This document shows positions 52,992-61,065 of a stretch of 64,000 nt of DNA, in pieces. Position 1 is the stretch's first letter; each line of letters starts with the position of its first letter. The notes under the pieces are model-generated. The model was not told the DNA's origin. It worked only from the letters and a program-made list of their open reading frames with translations, and did not search any database. Made by a program: the position numbers and the translations under genes. The stretch comes from Myxococcales bacterium. Lineage in GTDB: Bacteria; Myxococcota_A; UBA9042. The stretch covers positions 1-64,000 of the forward strand of contig CANLIC010000017.1 of NCBI GenBank assembly GCA_947491025.1, written 5' to 3'.

Positions 52992-53150
52992 TGGCTGCCT
53001 CCTGTAGTCCTTCCAGCCGGGCACAGGACACACGCGATTCAGGCGGTTCAGCCGAGGCCCCTCGGCAAAGTCGCCTGTGCGTACACCTCGACTCCGGTCA
53101 CGCGGTCCGCTCGGTGGGGGAGCGACGGCGGAGACGCGGTGCCCATTGAT

Positions 53151-53179
53151 GTGATAGCAACAGCGCGGCTGGCTGTCAA
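53151..53179 (-). promoter_or_regulatory. Strong sigma-70-type promoter of the repeat-peptide gene
   Basis: Minus-strand TTGACA (53179-53174, perfect), 17 bases and TATCAC (53156-53151). The start of transcription would be near 53144, giving a leader of about 205 bases that contains the inverted repeat at 52955-52991. The 374-base divergent gap 52939-53312 holds no other supportable gene. Confidence 0.55.
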
Positions 53180-53312
53180 CCTGATACGTGCGACGCGCCG
53201 CGTCAGCGTCCGACTTTCGCCTGCCGCTTGACCCCGCCCGCTGCGACGGCTATCTCGCGCGGCCCGCCACTGCCCGGCGTGGGTTGCGGCACGCAGCGCC
53301 GGAGATGGGTTC

Positions 53313-54728
53313 ATGGCGATCGAGATCGAACCCAGCGCACGCCTCTCCGCCCAGCGCGCCTTGCTCCACCGGGTGCATGATGCGTTGTCATCCGCGGGGT
53401 TTCGGCCCGTGCTATCTGGCGCCGGCGCCGTCACCTGGGGCTTCGACCTCGAGCTGCCAGTCGCCTGGCCGCTGCGGTGGCGCGTCGACGGCGATCGCGA
53501 TCGCGCGCGTCGCCTCGTCGAAGGGCTTCGCTTGGACCCGGGCGCGGCGGTCGCGTTTCCCGCGATCGCGATCTCCAGCGGCGCAGATGATTCGGCCGAG
53601 ACCTCCGGTGTGCGGCCTCCCGGCGAGGAAGCCGAAGACGCTGGGCGCGGCTTCGTCAACGTCAAGCTCTGGGCGCTGCGCGTCGGGCCAGGTGGTGAGC
53701 TGGTAGGTCAAGCGGCGGCCGAGGCCGAGCTGGCGACGGGGACCCTGCACGGCGAGCGGAGCTGGGCCGGCTGGCTGCGCGGCAACGGCGAGCGGCTGCT
53801 GGAGCTAGCGGCCTTGGCGGCGGCGACCGGATTGCGGCCTCCACCTGAAATCGTCCAGGCGATGCGGCGAGATGCGCTGCACGTGCTCGGCGTCGACCGC
53901 GTGCGCTGGGCGCACTGGTTCGGGGCGCTGCTGACAGGCACGCGACCCTCGGTCGGCCTGCAGCTGCTCTTCGACGCCGGCGCGTTGTCGCTGATCTTGC
54001 CCGAGGCCGCCCTGCTCTTCGACTTTCACCGCAGCGCGCCGGCGCCGCACAAGGACATCTGGGACCACACGCTACAGGTCGTCGACAAGTGCCCACCCGA
54101 GCTCGTGGTGCGCTGGGCTGCCCTGATGCACGATGTCGGCAAGGTCTGGACTCGCAGCGTCGGCAAGCGGGGCAAAATCCAGTTCTTGCGCCACGAAGAG
54201 CTGGGGGCCTCGCTCATGGAAGGGGCCGCTGGTCGCTTCCACCTCGACGCCGATCTGGCACACCGCGTTTGCTACGTCATCGGCAACCACGCGCGCGCCA
54301 ACGTCTATGCGACGAACTGGACCGATTCTGCGGTCCGCCGCCTGATCCGCGACATGGGCGAGCACCTGGACGCGGTGTTGGCGTTTTCGCGCAGCGACTT
54401 CACCACCAAGCGGGCGTGGCGCATCCGCGAGGTGCGTGAGCTCGGCGAAGAACTGGTGCGCCGCATCGAAGAGGTGCGGGCGGCCGACGCCAAGCCTGCG
54501 GCTTTGCCGAAGGGCTTTGGCACGTTGGTGCTGGCGCGCACCGGCCGACGCCCTGGGCCCTGGCTCGGCATCATCCAGCGGATGTTCGAGGATGAGGTCG
54601 AATCCGGGCGGCTGACGCCCTCAGTGGACGCCGAGGCGAGCTGGGCTTGGCTGCTGTCTCATCGGCCCGAGCTGCTCAGCGAGGCGGAGCCTGCCGTTGC
54701 AGCGCCCGGGCGAGCCGACGCAAGCTGA
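53313..54728 (+). CDS. CCA-adding-enzyme/poly(A)-polymerase relative with HD domain, catalytic head not recognisable
   Basis: The 471-residue protein starts at an ATG after GGAG. Its middle (about 180-235) resembles the RNA-binding part of class II nucleotidyltransferases: PPEIVQAMRRDALHVLGVDRV, then GLQLLFDAGALSLILPE. An HD domain follows, with HKDIWDHTLQVVD (His 252), WAALMHDVGK (His 273, Asp 274) and FLRHEELGASL. This is the layout of bacterial tRNA nucleotidyltransferases with an HD phosphohydrolase. But the first ~160 residues lack the usual GGAVRD motif and the D.D metal pair of the catalytic head; they are Arg/Asp-rich and look diverged. It may keep only the phosphohydrolase activity. 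The 3' end overlaps the convergent ykgJ-like gene by 53 bases. Confidence 0.82.
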   Translation: MAIEIEPSARLSAQRALLHRVHDALSSAGFRPVLSGAGAVTWGFDLELPVAWPLRWRVDGDRDRARRLVEGLRLDPGAAVAFPAIAISSGADDSAETSGVRPPGEEAEDAGRGFVNVKLWALRVGPGGELVGQAAAEAELATGTLHGERSWAGWLRGNGERLLELAALAAATGLRPPPEIVQAMRRDALHVLGVDRVRWAHWFGALLTGTRPSVGLQLLFDAGALSLILPEAALLFDFHRSAPAPHKDIWDHTLQVVDKCPPELVVRWAALMHDVGKVWTRSVGKRGKIQFLRHEELGASLMEGAAGRFHLDADLAHRVCYVIGNHARANVYATNWTDSAVRRLIRDMGEHLDAVLAFSRSDFTTKRAWRIREVRELGEELVRRIEEVRAADAKPAALPKGFGTLVLARTGRRPGPWLGIIQRMFEDEVESGRLTPSVDAEASWAWLLSHRPELLSEAEPAVAAPGRADAS

Positions 54729-55296
54729 TCCGCGGCGGCAGGCCGCGGCCTCCGCTACGCGACAGGGCCATCGTGGCCAGGGCGACCAGCTGGGGCTCGC
54801 GAACGCCGAGGGGCAGAACGGCTCCCGTTGGGAGCGCGGAGAGATCGAGGCCGTGCAGATGTTCGGCGCAGGTGGCGCGCTGCGGCCAGGGATCGGCGTC
54901 GCTGGGCTCGGCGGGCGCGTCGTCCGCCGCCGGGTCCGGACGGTCGTCCTCCGACCAGCCCAGGATCGCGCCCTGCGAGCGGCAGACATAGGGGCGCACG
55001 ACGAAGACTTGGCACTTCCCGTCAGCGTCGAGGAAGGCGCAGCGACCGGCCGGGTGGGGAGTCGGCGCTGGCATCCCCGCCATCGCCCGCTCGCCGACCC
55101 AACGCCGAATACGCTCGGCCTCGACCTCGAAGACCGACAGGCCATCCTGGCAGCATGCGCAACAGCCCGGGCGGCAGCCGATGGAGCGGCCGCTGGCGAT
55201 GGTCAAGGCTGCGGTCGTGCGGTCAAAGTCGCCGTCGACTTCGGTGTGCAGGCGCTCAAGGGCGGCGGCGATGTCGTCGGGAGGGGAGCCGCTCAC
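54676..55296 (-). CDS. YkgJ family cysteine-cluster protein
   Basis: The 206-residue protein carries the YkgJ zinc or iron-sulfur-like cluster: CRPGCCACCQDG, then GRCAFLDADGKCQVFVVRPYVCRSQ. The family is widespread and of unknown function, often annotated as Fe-S oxidoreductase-like. The start is a GTG that overlaps the stop of the FAD protein (GTGA), so the two are co-translated, which suggests a redox pairing. The C-terminal ~60 residues are Arg/Leu-rich and overlap the opposite gene. Confidence 0.87.
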   Translation of the reverse strand: MSGSPPDDIAAALERLHTEVDGDFDRTTAALTIASGRSIGCRPGCCACCQDGLSVFEVEAERIRRWVGERAMAGMPAPTPHPAGRCAFLDADGKCQVFVVRPYVCRSQGAILGWSEDDRPDPAADDAPAEPSDADPWPQRATCAEHLHGLDLSALPTGAVLPLGVREPQLVALATMALSRSGGRGLPPRISLRRLARALQRQAPPR

Positions 55297-56966
55297 CGTT
55301 CGACCTCGTCCGCGTCGCAGAGCCCACGGGCAGCGAGCGAAGCCAGAGCGCAGCGCATGCCGTCGATCGCCGACGACACGATGCCGCCGGCATAGCCAGC
55401 GCCTTCGGCGCAGGGATAGAGCCCGGAGTGGCTGGTGGACTGGCGGTCAGGGTCGCGGAGGACGCGGACTGGCGACGACGTCGTCGTCTCGACAGGGATG
55501 AGCGTCGCCTCGTGGCTGGCATAGCCGCGGAGCTGGCGGCGGTCGATCGCCACCGCGGCTTGGGCGAGCGGCTGCCAGAGGCGGTCGGGCAGCACGGTCG
55601 TCGCAGCGGCGCGATGCAGTCCGGGTCGATACGTCGTGCGGGGCAGATCGACGGATTCGCGGCCGGCGAGGGCGTCACTCAGGCGCTGGGCTGGGGCGCG
55701 GTAGCCTCCACCGCCGACGGTGTACGCCCGGCGTTCGAGCGCAGCCTGCAGCGCGACCCCGAGCAGCGCGCCGCCGGCAACGTGGGCGCCAAAATCTGGG
55801 TCGTCGTCGAGATCGCCGGGTCGGTCGAGGTAGGCCTCGTCGGCCGGGACCTGCAACACCAGGGCCGCATTGGCGATACCGCTGTTGCGCCCCTCGTTGC
55901 TCATGCCGTTGACGTTGAGATGTTCGAGGTGGGTCGGCGTAGGCAATACCAACCCGCCAGGGCACATGCAGAAGCTGAAGGCGCCACGCACGCCGCGCAC
56001 GGTCGGCACCTGGCAGGCCACGAAGTACTCGGCGGCGCCCACCGACGGCCAGCCTGCGAGCGCCCCGAGCTGCGCCTCGTCGATCAGCGCCTGCGGGTGC
56101 TCGATGCGGGCGCCGATCGCGAAGTCCTTGCGCTTCATCGCGACGCCACAGCGGGCCAGCATCCGATAGACGTCGCGCGCCGAGTGCCCGGCGGCGAGCA
56201 GCACCGGGCCGCCTTCGATGACCTCGCCGCCCTCCAGGACCACGCCGTGGACATGGGGGCGGTCGGTTTCTTGCCGCACCAGCAGATCGACGACGCGCGC
56301 GCCAAAGCGCAGCTCGTGGCCGGCTTCGCGCAAAGCGTGCCGCAGCCGCGGCATCATCGGGATCAGGCGGTTCGTGCCGACGTGTGGGTGGGCGTCGACC
56401 AGAATCGAGCGGTCGATGCCGAGGGCGCACAGGCGCTCATAGACCTCACGGACGCGCTCGCTCTTGCCGCGGGTGTAGAGCTTGCCGTCAGAGTAGGTGC
56501 CGGCGCCGCCTTCGCCAAAGCAGAGGTTGGTCTCCGCGTCGAGCAGACCGTGGACCCGTAGGTCGCGCGCCCGAAGGTTGCGCGTCTCGACCTCGGCGCC
56601 GCGCTCCAACAGGACGCATTGAATGCCGAAATCGGCGTACTGCAGCGCCGCGAAGAGGCCCGCAGGTCCGCTGCCGACGATGATGGGCCGAAGCCCGGTC
56701 GCCGGCCGGGCGAGGCGCCGCGGCCGCAGCAGGGGCGGCAGCTCGTCAGCGGGCAGCGCGTCCTGTCGCGTGCCGTAGCTGCAGCGCAGGATCCATTGCG
56801 GGCGGCGGCCAGCACGGGCGTCGAGGCTCCTTCGCTCGACGCGGACGGCGCCGAGGTCGGCGAAGTCGAGCCCTGCGGCCTGCGCCACGGCCCTGCGGAG
56901 CGCCTCATCGTCGGCGAGGGGCGGCGCGTCGCGCGCAATGGGCAGCGAGACCTGGACCATCGTCAT
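55293..56966 (-). CDS. FAD-dependent oxidoreductase of the COG2509 type
   Basis: The 557-residue protein has an N-terminal ~90-residue domain (VSLPIARDAPPLADDEALRRA to RRRL) with a ferredoxin-like feel, then the FAD-binding Rossmann motif PIIVGSGPAGLFAALQYADFG (94-114) and VLLERG. Diagnostic for the group are NLCFGEGGAGTYSDGKLYTR, the CMCPGG motif with SFCMCPGGLVLP, and the C-terminal GLYPCAEGAGYAGGIVSSAIDG. The family's substrate is unknown. It is downstream of an unknown gene (8 bases) and overlaps the YkgJ gene by 4 bases; the three probably form one operon. Confidence 0.92.
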   Translation of the reverse strand: MTMVQVSLPIARDAPPLADDEALRRAVAQAAGLDFADLGAVRVERRSLDARAGRRPQWILRCSYGTRQDALPADELPPLLRPRRLARPATGLRPIIVGSGPAGLFAALQYADFGIQCVLLERGAEVETRNLRARDLRVHGLLDAETNLCFGEGGAGTYSDGKLYTRGKSERVREVYERLCALGIDRSILVDAHPHVGTNRLIPMMPRLRHALREAGHELRFGARVVDLLVRQETDRPHVHGVVLEGGEVIEGGPVLLAAGHSARDVYRMLARCGVAMKRKDFAIGARIEHPQALIDEAQLGALAGWPSVGAAEYFVACQVPTVRGVRGAFSFCMCPGGLVLPTPTHLEHLNVNGMSNEGRNSGIANAALVLQVPADEAYLDRPGDLDDDPDFGAHVAGGALLGVALQAALERRAYTVGGGGYRAPAQRLSDALAGRESVDLPRTTYRPGLHRAAATTVLPDRLWQPLAQAAVAIDRRQLRGYASHEATLIPVETTTSSPVRVLRDPDRQSTSHSGLYPCAEGAGYAGGIVSSAIDGMRCALASLAARGLCDADEVER

Positions 56967-56974
56967 GACGGGCT

Positions 56975-58156
56975 TCAGCTCGCGCTGGTGACGGCGACAT
57001 CGAGTGCGCGCCGCAGCGCGGCGATGTCGGTGCGCAGGCCAGCCGGCACGTGCCAGGCCGTCACGATCGGCTGAGGAATGCCGGCGGCGAGCGGCCCCAT
57101 CGCCTCAGTGGCACCTACCGCGAGGGGGAGGACTGCCACGGGGCTGCGCGCGATCAAGGGCCGCCGCTCCCACTGCAGCGCTAGGGTGCCTTGGCGATCG
57201 GGCAGCTTGGGCGCCTCCCCTGGCGGTACCAGCAGGTCGAGGTGAAGGCCGTCGGGCAGGGCGTGCAGGTGGAGGGGCGCCATCAACGCCGGGCCCCAGC
57301 CCTTGCCCATGCGGCCGGCGATGCTGGTGACGGCGGCGAGCGCATCGTTGACCGGGAACATCAGCCTGGAACCGGCGTCGACGTTGCGCGCCGAGAAGCC
57401 GAAGGCCGTGACATCGATAGGACGCGCGGTGCGGAGGACGGCGCTGAGGTGACCGCGCTCGCCGAAGTAGTGGTGGACGTCGTGCAGCGCCCAGGCGGCG
57501 TCGGCTTCGAAGGTGCCAAGCAGCCGACAGAGCGCCGGCAGGCCCTGGCCCCAGGGGTGGTGGCCGATCAGCGCGTAGGTGTGGTCGCAAGCTGGGAAGC
57601 GCCAGACGTTGCGCGGCCGCGTAACGGTGAGCGTGAGCAGATCGCTGCCGGCAGCGATCGTCGGCTCGTCGCCGGGCGTGGCCACCGATGGCACCAACTG
57701 GACGACGTCGGCGTCGGGCTCAAGATCGGCGAGCTCCGCCTCGACGTACGCTGCAAGCCCGGCGGCGGGTCCGCGAAAGTAGAGCGCTCTCCAGGGACGC
57801 AGGGAGCTAGAGGAGGCCATGGCGCGCAGGGCGGCGACCCAGGCGATCGCGACATCTGGGCCGCCAAGAGAGGCCAACGGCGCGGGCCAGCGTGCCGGGC
57901 CGAGTGCGGCGCGCACGGACGATAAATGCGGCGGCTCGATGTCGATGGCGACGACGACGCGGGGCGGAAGCAGGGCCGGCGCGGACGGGCCCGAGGCGCG
58001 AATGGCCAGCGCGTCGCCGAGCTCGAGCGCCACGGCGGCCTCACCGACAGCAGTGCCCGTGGCGAAGAGCAGATCGAGCAGGGCCGGACGAAACAACAAG
58101 ACGTCGGAGTGGGCATGGGCGAGGACTTTGGCGGCGCGCTCGAGGTCGAAGGGCAT
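56975..58156 (-). CDS. Unknown soluble protein, first of three with the FAD protein and YkgJ
   Basis: The 393-residue protein has no signal peptide. It reads as an alpha/beta protein: VVVAIDIEPPHLSSVRAALG, DVAIAWVAALRAMASSSSL, then DHTYALIGHHPWGQG and ALHDVHHYFGERGHLSAVLRT, with a cluster of His (HH and HH) that could bind metal. A later part, GFSARNVDAGSRLMFPVNDALAAV, is also distinctive. Some aspects recall M20/M28-type aminopeptidases, but I cannot map ligands and do not assign it. It lies 8 bases upstream of the FAD gene. Confidence 0.7.
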   Translation of the reverse strand: MPFDLERAAKVLAHAHSDVLLFRPALLDLLFATGTAVGEAAVALELGDALAIRASGPSAPALLPPRVVVAIDIEPPHLSSVRAALGPARWPAPLASLGGPDVAIAWVAALRAMASSSSLRPWRALYFRGPAAGLAAYVEAELADLEPDADVVQLVPSVATPGDEPTIAAGSDLLTLTVTRPRNVWRFPACDHTYALIGHHPWGQGLPALCRLLGTFEADAAWALHDVHHYFGERGHLSAVLRTARPIDVTAFGFSARNVDAGSRLMFPVNDALAAVTSIAGRMGKGWGPALMAPLHLHALPDGLHLDLLVPPGEAPKLPDRQGTLALQWERRPLIARSPVAVLPLAVGATEAMGPLAAGIPQPIVTAWHVPAGLRTDIAALRRALDVAVTSAS

Positions 58157-58199
58157 TGGGCTCCCATGGGCGGTGCGCTGGCGAGGCCTGCGCCGCTGG

Positions 58200-58229
58200 A
58201 GTATGGAGGCGCCTGACGCCGGGCGGCAA
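58200..58229 (-). promoter_or_regulatory. Weak candidate promoter of the unknown/FAD/YkgJ operon
   Basis: Minus-strand TTGCCG (58229-58224), 18 bases and CATACT (58205-58200). The -10 hexamer and the next two bases (CATACTCC) are the same as in the promoter at 37718-37746. Confidence 0.35.
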
Positions 58230-58281
58230 GCCCAGCGCGCGGGGCACGCGCCGGTCGCGGCACGGCTCCGCAGGGGGGCGC

Positions 58282-58731
58282 ATGCGGGCGGTGGTGCAGC
58301 GGGTGCGCGAGGCGAGCGTCACGGTGGATGGCCGCGAGGTCGGCGCCATCGGCCAGGGGCTGCTCGCGCTGGTGTCGGCGGGCCAGGGCGACGTTGCCGA
58401 CGATGCGGCCCTCATCGCCGACAAGATCGGGGGCCTGCGGGTGTTTTCCGACGACGCGGGCAAGATGAACCTCGACGTGCGGACGATCGGCGGCGCGGTG
58501 CTGCTGGTCTCCCAGTTCACGCTGCATGGCGACGTGCGCAAGGGCAGGCGACCCGCGTTCCTGGAGGCGATGGAGCCTGAGGGAGCGCGGCGGCTGATCG
58601 AGGCCGTAGCGACGAGGTTGCAGGCAGATGGGATTCCGGTGTCGCAGGGCATCTTTGGCGCTGACATGGCGGTGCGGCTCTGGAATGACGGCCCGGTGAC
58701 GATCTTGATCGACTCCCGCAAGCTGTTCTGA
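58282..58731 (+). CDS. dtd: D-aminoacyl-tRNA deacylase
   Basis: Dtd hydrolyses D-amino acids from mischarged tRNAs. The 149-residue protein has the usual MRAVVQRVREASVTVDG start, the conserved LLVSQFTLHGDVRKGRRPAF (VSQFTL motif; here HGD for the more common AD) and the C-terminal VRLWNDGPVTILIDS (NxGP motif, here NDGP). All these are active-site loops. The ATG follows a run of G. It begins in the gap divergent from the unknown gene at 58156. Confidence 0.94.
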   Translation: MRAVVQRVREASVTVDGREVGAIGQGLLALVSAGQGDVADDAALIADKIGGLRVFSDDAGKMNLDVRTIGGAVLLVSQFTLHGDVRKGRRPAFLEAMEPEGARRLIEAVATRLQADGIPVSQGIFGADMAVRLWNDGPVTILIDSRKLF

Positions 58732-58795
58732 GCGGGTGCCACGAACGCTGGCCGCCCCAGGCACGACAGACGCGGGCAAGTCAGAGGAGGCAGAT

Positions 58796-59689
58796 ATGCG
58801 CAGTGAGATTGAGAGGCGCGTCCGGGCCGACGATGGCACGGAGCTGCGCTCGTGGCGCCGCACCCACTCCGGGGCGACACGGCCACGGCGCGGACTGTTG
58901 CTGGTGAGCGGCCTGCTCGGCCACGTCGACGTTTTCGCCGCCCTGGAGGAGGCCCTCGACGACAGCTGGGACGTCTGCACCTGGCAGCTGCGCGGGAGCG
59001 AGCGCACCGCGGGGGCACCAGACGTCGACCTCGCCAGGCACGCCGCCGATGGCCTGGAGGTGCTGCGCAGCCACGGGCTCAAGGGCACGGTCGTCCTGGG
59101 CTGGTCGACGGGCGCACCCGTCGCCGCCGAGATGGTCAGCGCGGACCCCGATGCTTTTGCAGGCTTCGTCTCGGTCTGCGGAGTCTTTGGCGGGCCCGTG
59201 GGCCGGGTGATCCGCCGCTGGCTGTCTGGAGCTGCCGACGCCGGCCCCGTCGCGCTCGGCGTCGGGGCGGCCGTGGCGCGCGGCTGGCAGCTACCGGGCT
59301 GGGTGGCTGATACGGCACGCACGCGCGTTGCGATGGCCGGTCTGCGGGCGGTTGGGCTGGTCGGCGAGTGCGCCGATTCGCGCGCGATAGGCGACTTGCT
59401 GGCTCGGTTCGCGCGGGTCGAGGCCGGGCTCGTCGCTGCCAGCTGGTCGGCGTTGCTCGATCACCTGGCGCAGGGACCCCGCGTGGAGATCGCTCTGCCC
59501 TCCTTGTGGCTGGCTGGGGCCCGCGACCCGTTGGCCGGGCCGATGGTCGCGCAGCTGGCGGCAGCGTCGGCGACGGTGGCCGAGCTGCACGCTGTCCCGG
59601 GCGGTGGCCACCTGCTGCCGCTGGAGCAGCCGGAACTTCTGGCGTTGCGTCTACAACGATGGGCCGAACGCCTGCCGCCGCCCAGCTGA
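58796..59689 (+). CDS. Alpha/beta hydrolase
   Basis: The 297-residue protein starts at an ATG after GAGGAGG. The nucleophile elbow is GWSTG with Ser 104, the oxyanion loop is GLLLVSGLLGHVD, and the Asp and His are plausible in WLAGARDPLAGP and PGGGHLLPLEQPE. It lies 64 bases after dtd and may be in the same transcript. The fold is certain; the substrate (ester, lactone or acyl group) cannot be told. The lid region (~150-200) is Ala/Gly-rich. Confidence 0.87.
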   Translation: MRSEIERRVRADDGTELRSWRRTHSGATRPRRGLLLVSGLLGHVDVFAALEEALDDSWDVCTWQLRGSERTAGAPDVDLARHAADGLEVLRSHGLKGTVVLGWSTGAPVAAEMVSADPDAFAGFVSVCGVFGGPVGRVIRRWLSGAADAGPVALGVGAAVARGWQLPGWVADTARTRVAMAGLRAVGLVGECADSRAIGDLLARFARVEAGLVAASWSALLDHLAQGPRVEIALPSLWLAGARDPLAGPMVAQLAAASATVAELHAVPGGGHLLPLEQPELLALRLQRWAERLPPPS

Positions 59690-59707
59690 GACCCTGGGCG
59701 CTCGGGA

Positions 59708-60679
59708 TCAGGTGGCGGCGAGCGCCCGTTCTGGCTCGAAATCGCCGCGGCCCAATTCGCGCAAGATCGCGGCCCAAGTCGCTGGCAGGGGCTGCTCCCA
59801 GCCGGCGAGTTGAAAGTACCCAGCATCGGGCGCCCGTTGCCAGCTGCGGGCGACGCCGGTGGCAGGATCCCGCATGCCGAGCCGTGCGCTGTGCAGGGCG
59901 ACGCGCGGCGCTGCGAGGCCGGCGCGGGCCTCAGCGGCGAGCGAATCGCCGTAGCGCTGATCGCCGACGATGGGGCCGAGCGCGTAAGACAGGTGCGCCC
60001 GCGCCTGGTGGCTGCGGCCGGTCTCCAAGGTGATGGCGACCAGCGCGACGGCGCGCTCGGCGTCGAACGCCAAGGGCAGCGCGCGTGTCGCCGCCGGCTG
60101 GCCGCAAGGGTGCACCTCGACCCCAGCGTGGGCAGCCGGGCGCAGCGGCGCCTCGATGCGCTGCGCAACGGGCGGCCGCAGACAGCGCACCAGCGCCAAA
60201 TAGCCGCGGCCGACTTGTCGGCGCGCCAAGGCACGATCAAACGCGGCGACGGCGTCTGGGTGTCGGCCAAAGCAGAGCAGGCCGCTGGTCTCGCGGTCGA
60301 GGCGGTGAGACTCGGCCAGCTGCGGTCGACCCTGGCCGCGCTGCAGCGCCTGGACGCGTCCCAGCAGGCTGTCGCCGCCAGTGGGTCCCGGGACCGTCGG
60401 CAGGCCGGGCGGCTTGCAGACGATGAGCCAGCGGTCGTCCTCATGCACCACGTCGAGGTCGAACTCCCGGGCCTCGACCGTGGGCGCGGCCAGGGTCCAA
60501 CGCAGCTCGGCGCCGGCGCTGACGGGATGCGCCTGGGTGCGTTCGCGCCGGCCATCGATGAAGACGCCGCCGGCGTCAATCGCGCGACGCGCGGCCCCAC
60601 GGCTGATCTCTGCGACGCGCGCCAGCGCGACGTCGAGGCGCAAGCCGGCGAGCTCTTGAGGGATGATGACAGGCAGCAT
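59708..60679 (-). CDS. RluA-family pseudouridine synthase
   Basis: The 323-residue protein has an S4-type RNA-binding start (LRLDVALARVAEISRGAARRAIDAGGVFIDGRR, residues 13-45) and an RluA catalytic domain: VVHEDDRWLIVCKPPGLPTVP, the signature HRLDRETSG (125-133, catalytic Asp 128), LETGRSHQARAHLSYAL and GDQRYG. The family modifies uridines in 23S rRNA or tRNA; RluC, RluD or TruC specificity cannot be set. The ATG is the best start; the frame is open upstream but Arg/Pro-rich. It is convergent with the hydrolase gene after 18 bases. Confidence 0.92.
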   Translation of the reverse strand: MLPVIIPQELAGLRLDVALARVAEISRGAARRAIDAGGVFIDGRRERTQAHPVSAGAELRWTLAAPTVEAREFDLDVVHEDDRWLIVCKPPGLPTVPGPTGGDSLLGRVQALQRGQGRPQLAESHRLDRETSGLLCFGRHPDAVAAFDRALARRQVGRGYLALVRCLRPPVAQRIEAPLRPAAHAGVEVHPCGQPAATRALPLAFDAERAVALVAITLETGRSHQARAHLSYALGPIVGDQRYGDSLAAEARAGLAAPRVALHSARLGMRDPATGVARSWQRAPDAGYFQLAGWEQPLPATWAAILRELGRGDFEPERALAAT

Positions 60680-60808
60680 GGGTCCTCGGCGCGCCGGCCG
60701 GCAGGCTCCGTGCGGCGGCGCCCACCCTGCCCGGCCCGGCGCGAGGTGTCTAGGCGTAGCGTGGCCACGCAATGAACCCCCCAGCGGCGCTTGTGCTAGG
60801 CAGCGGAC

Positions 60809-60837
60809 TTGTCTAAGGTTCGAACCTAGGTAGGTTC
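60809..60837 (+). promoter_or_regulatory. Promoter with overlapping palindromic operator
   Basis: TTGTCT (60809-60814) and TAGGTT (60831-60836), 16 bases apart, form a promoter whose spacer is filled by the perfect 12-base palindrome AGGTTCGAACCT (60816-60827). A second inverted repeat, GAACCTA-GG-TAGGTTC (60822-60837), shares an arm. The three half-sites make a typical repressor target. It may serve the lipoprotein to the right (about 230 bases downstream) or act toward the pseudouridine synthase. The rest of the 386-base gap 60680-61065 shows no gene. Confidence 0.4.
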
Positions 60838-61065
60838 TTACGCAAATGGGCGCCATAGGAGCGTGTCGGAGAAAATGGGAACGAAGGCATCGGACCGGAA
60901 GGCGAGCCGGACCGGCCGTTCGGCAACCCGAGGACTCGGCGCTCGACGACGTGAGAGATTCCTGCTTCCGCAGCGGTGGGCGACGGTCGAGGCGGCCGCA
61001 TGCGGGGTCCGAGGGCGAGTTCAGCGCTCGTAGACAGGCTCAAAGGAAGGACGGAACCGATCGCG

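Noticed and set aside
53048..53146. Possible 32-codon leader peptide in the repeat-peptide leader
   Set aside because: It starts almost at the predicted transcript start, has no ribosome binding site and ends ~110 bases before the gene; not supportable.
60816..60827. GGTTCGAACC as a tRNA T-arm
   Set aside because: No acceptor, D or anticodon stems can be built around it; it is better explained as a palindromic operator.
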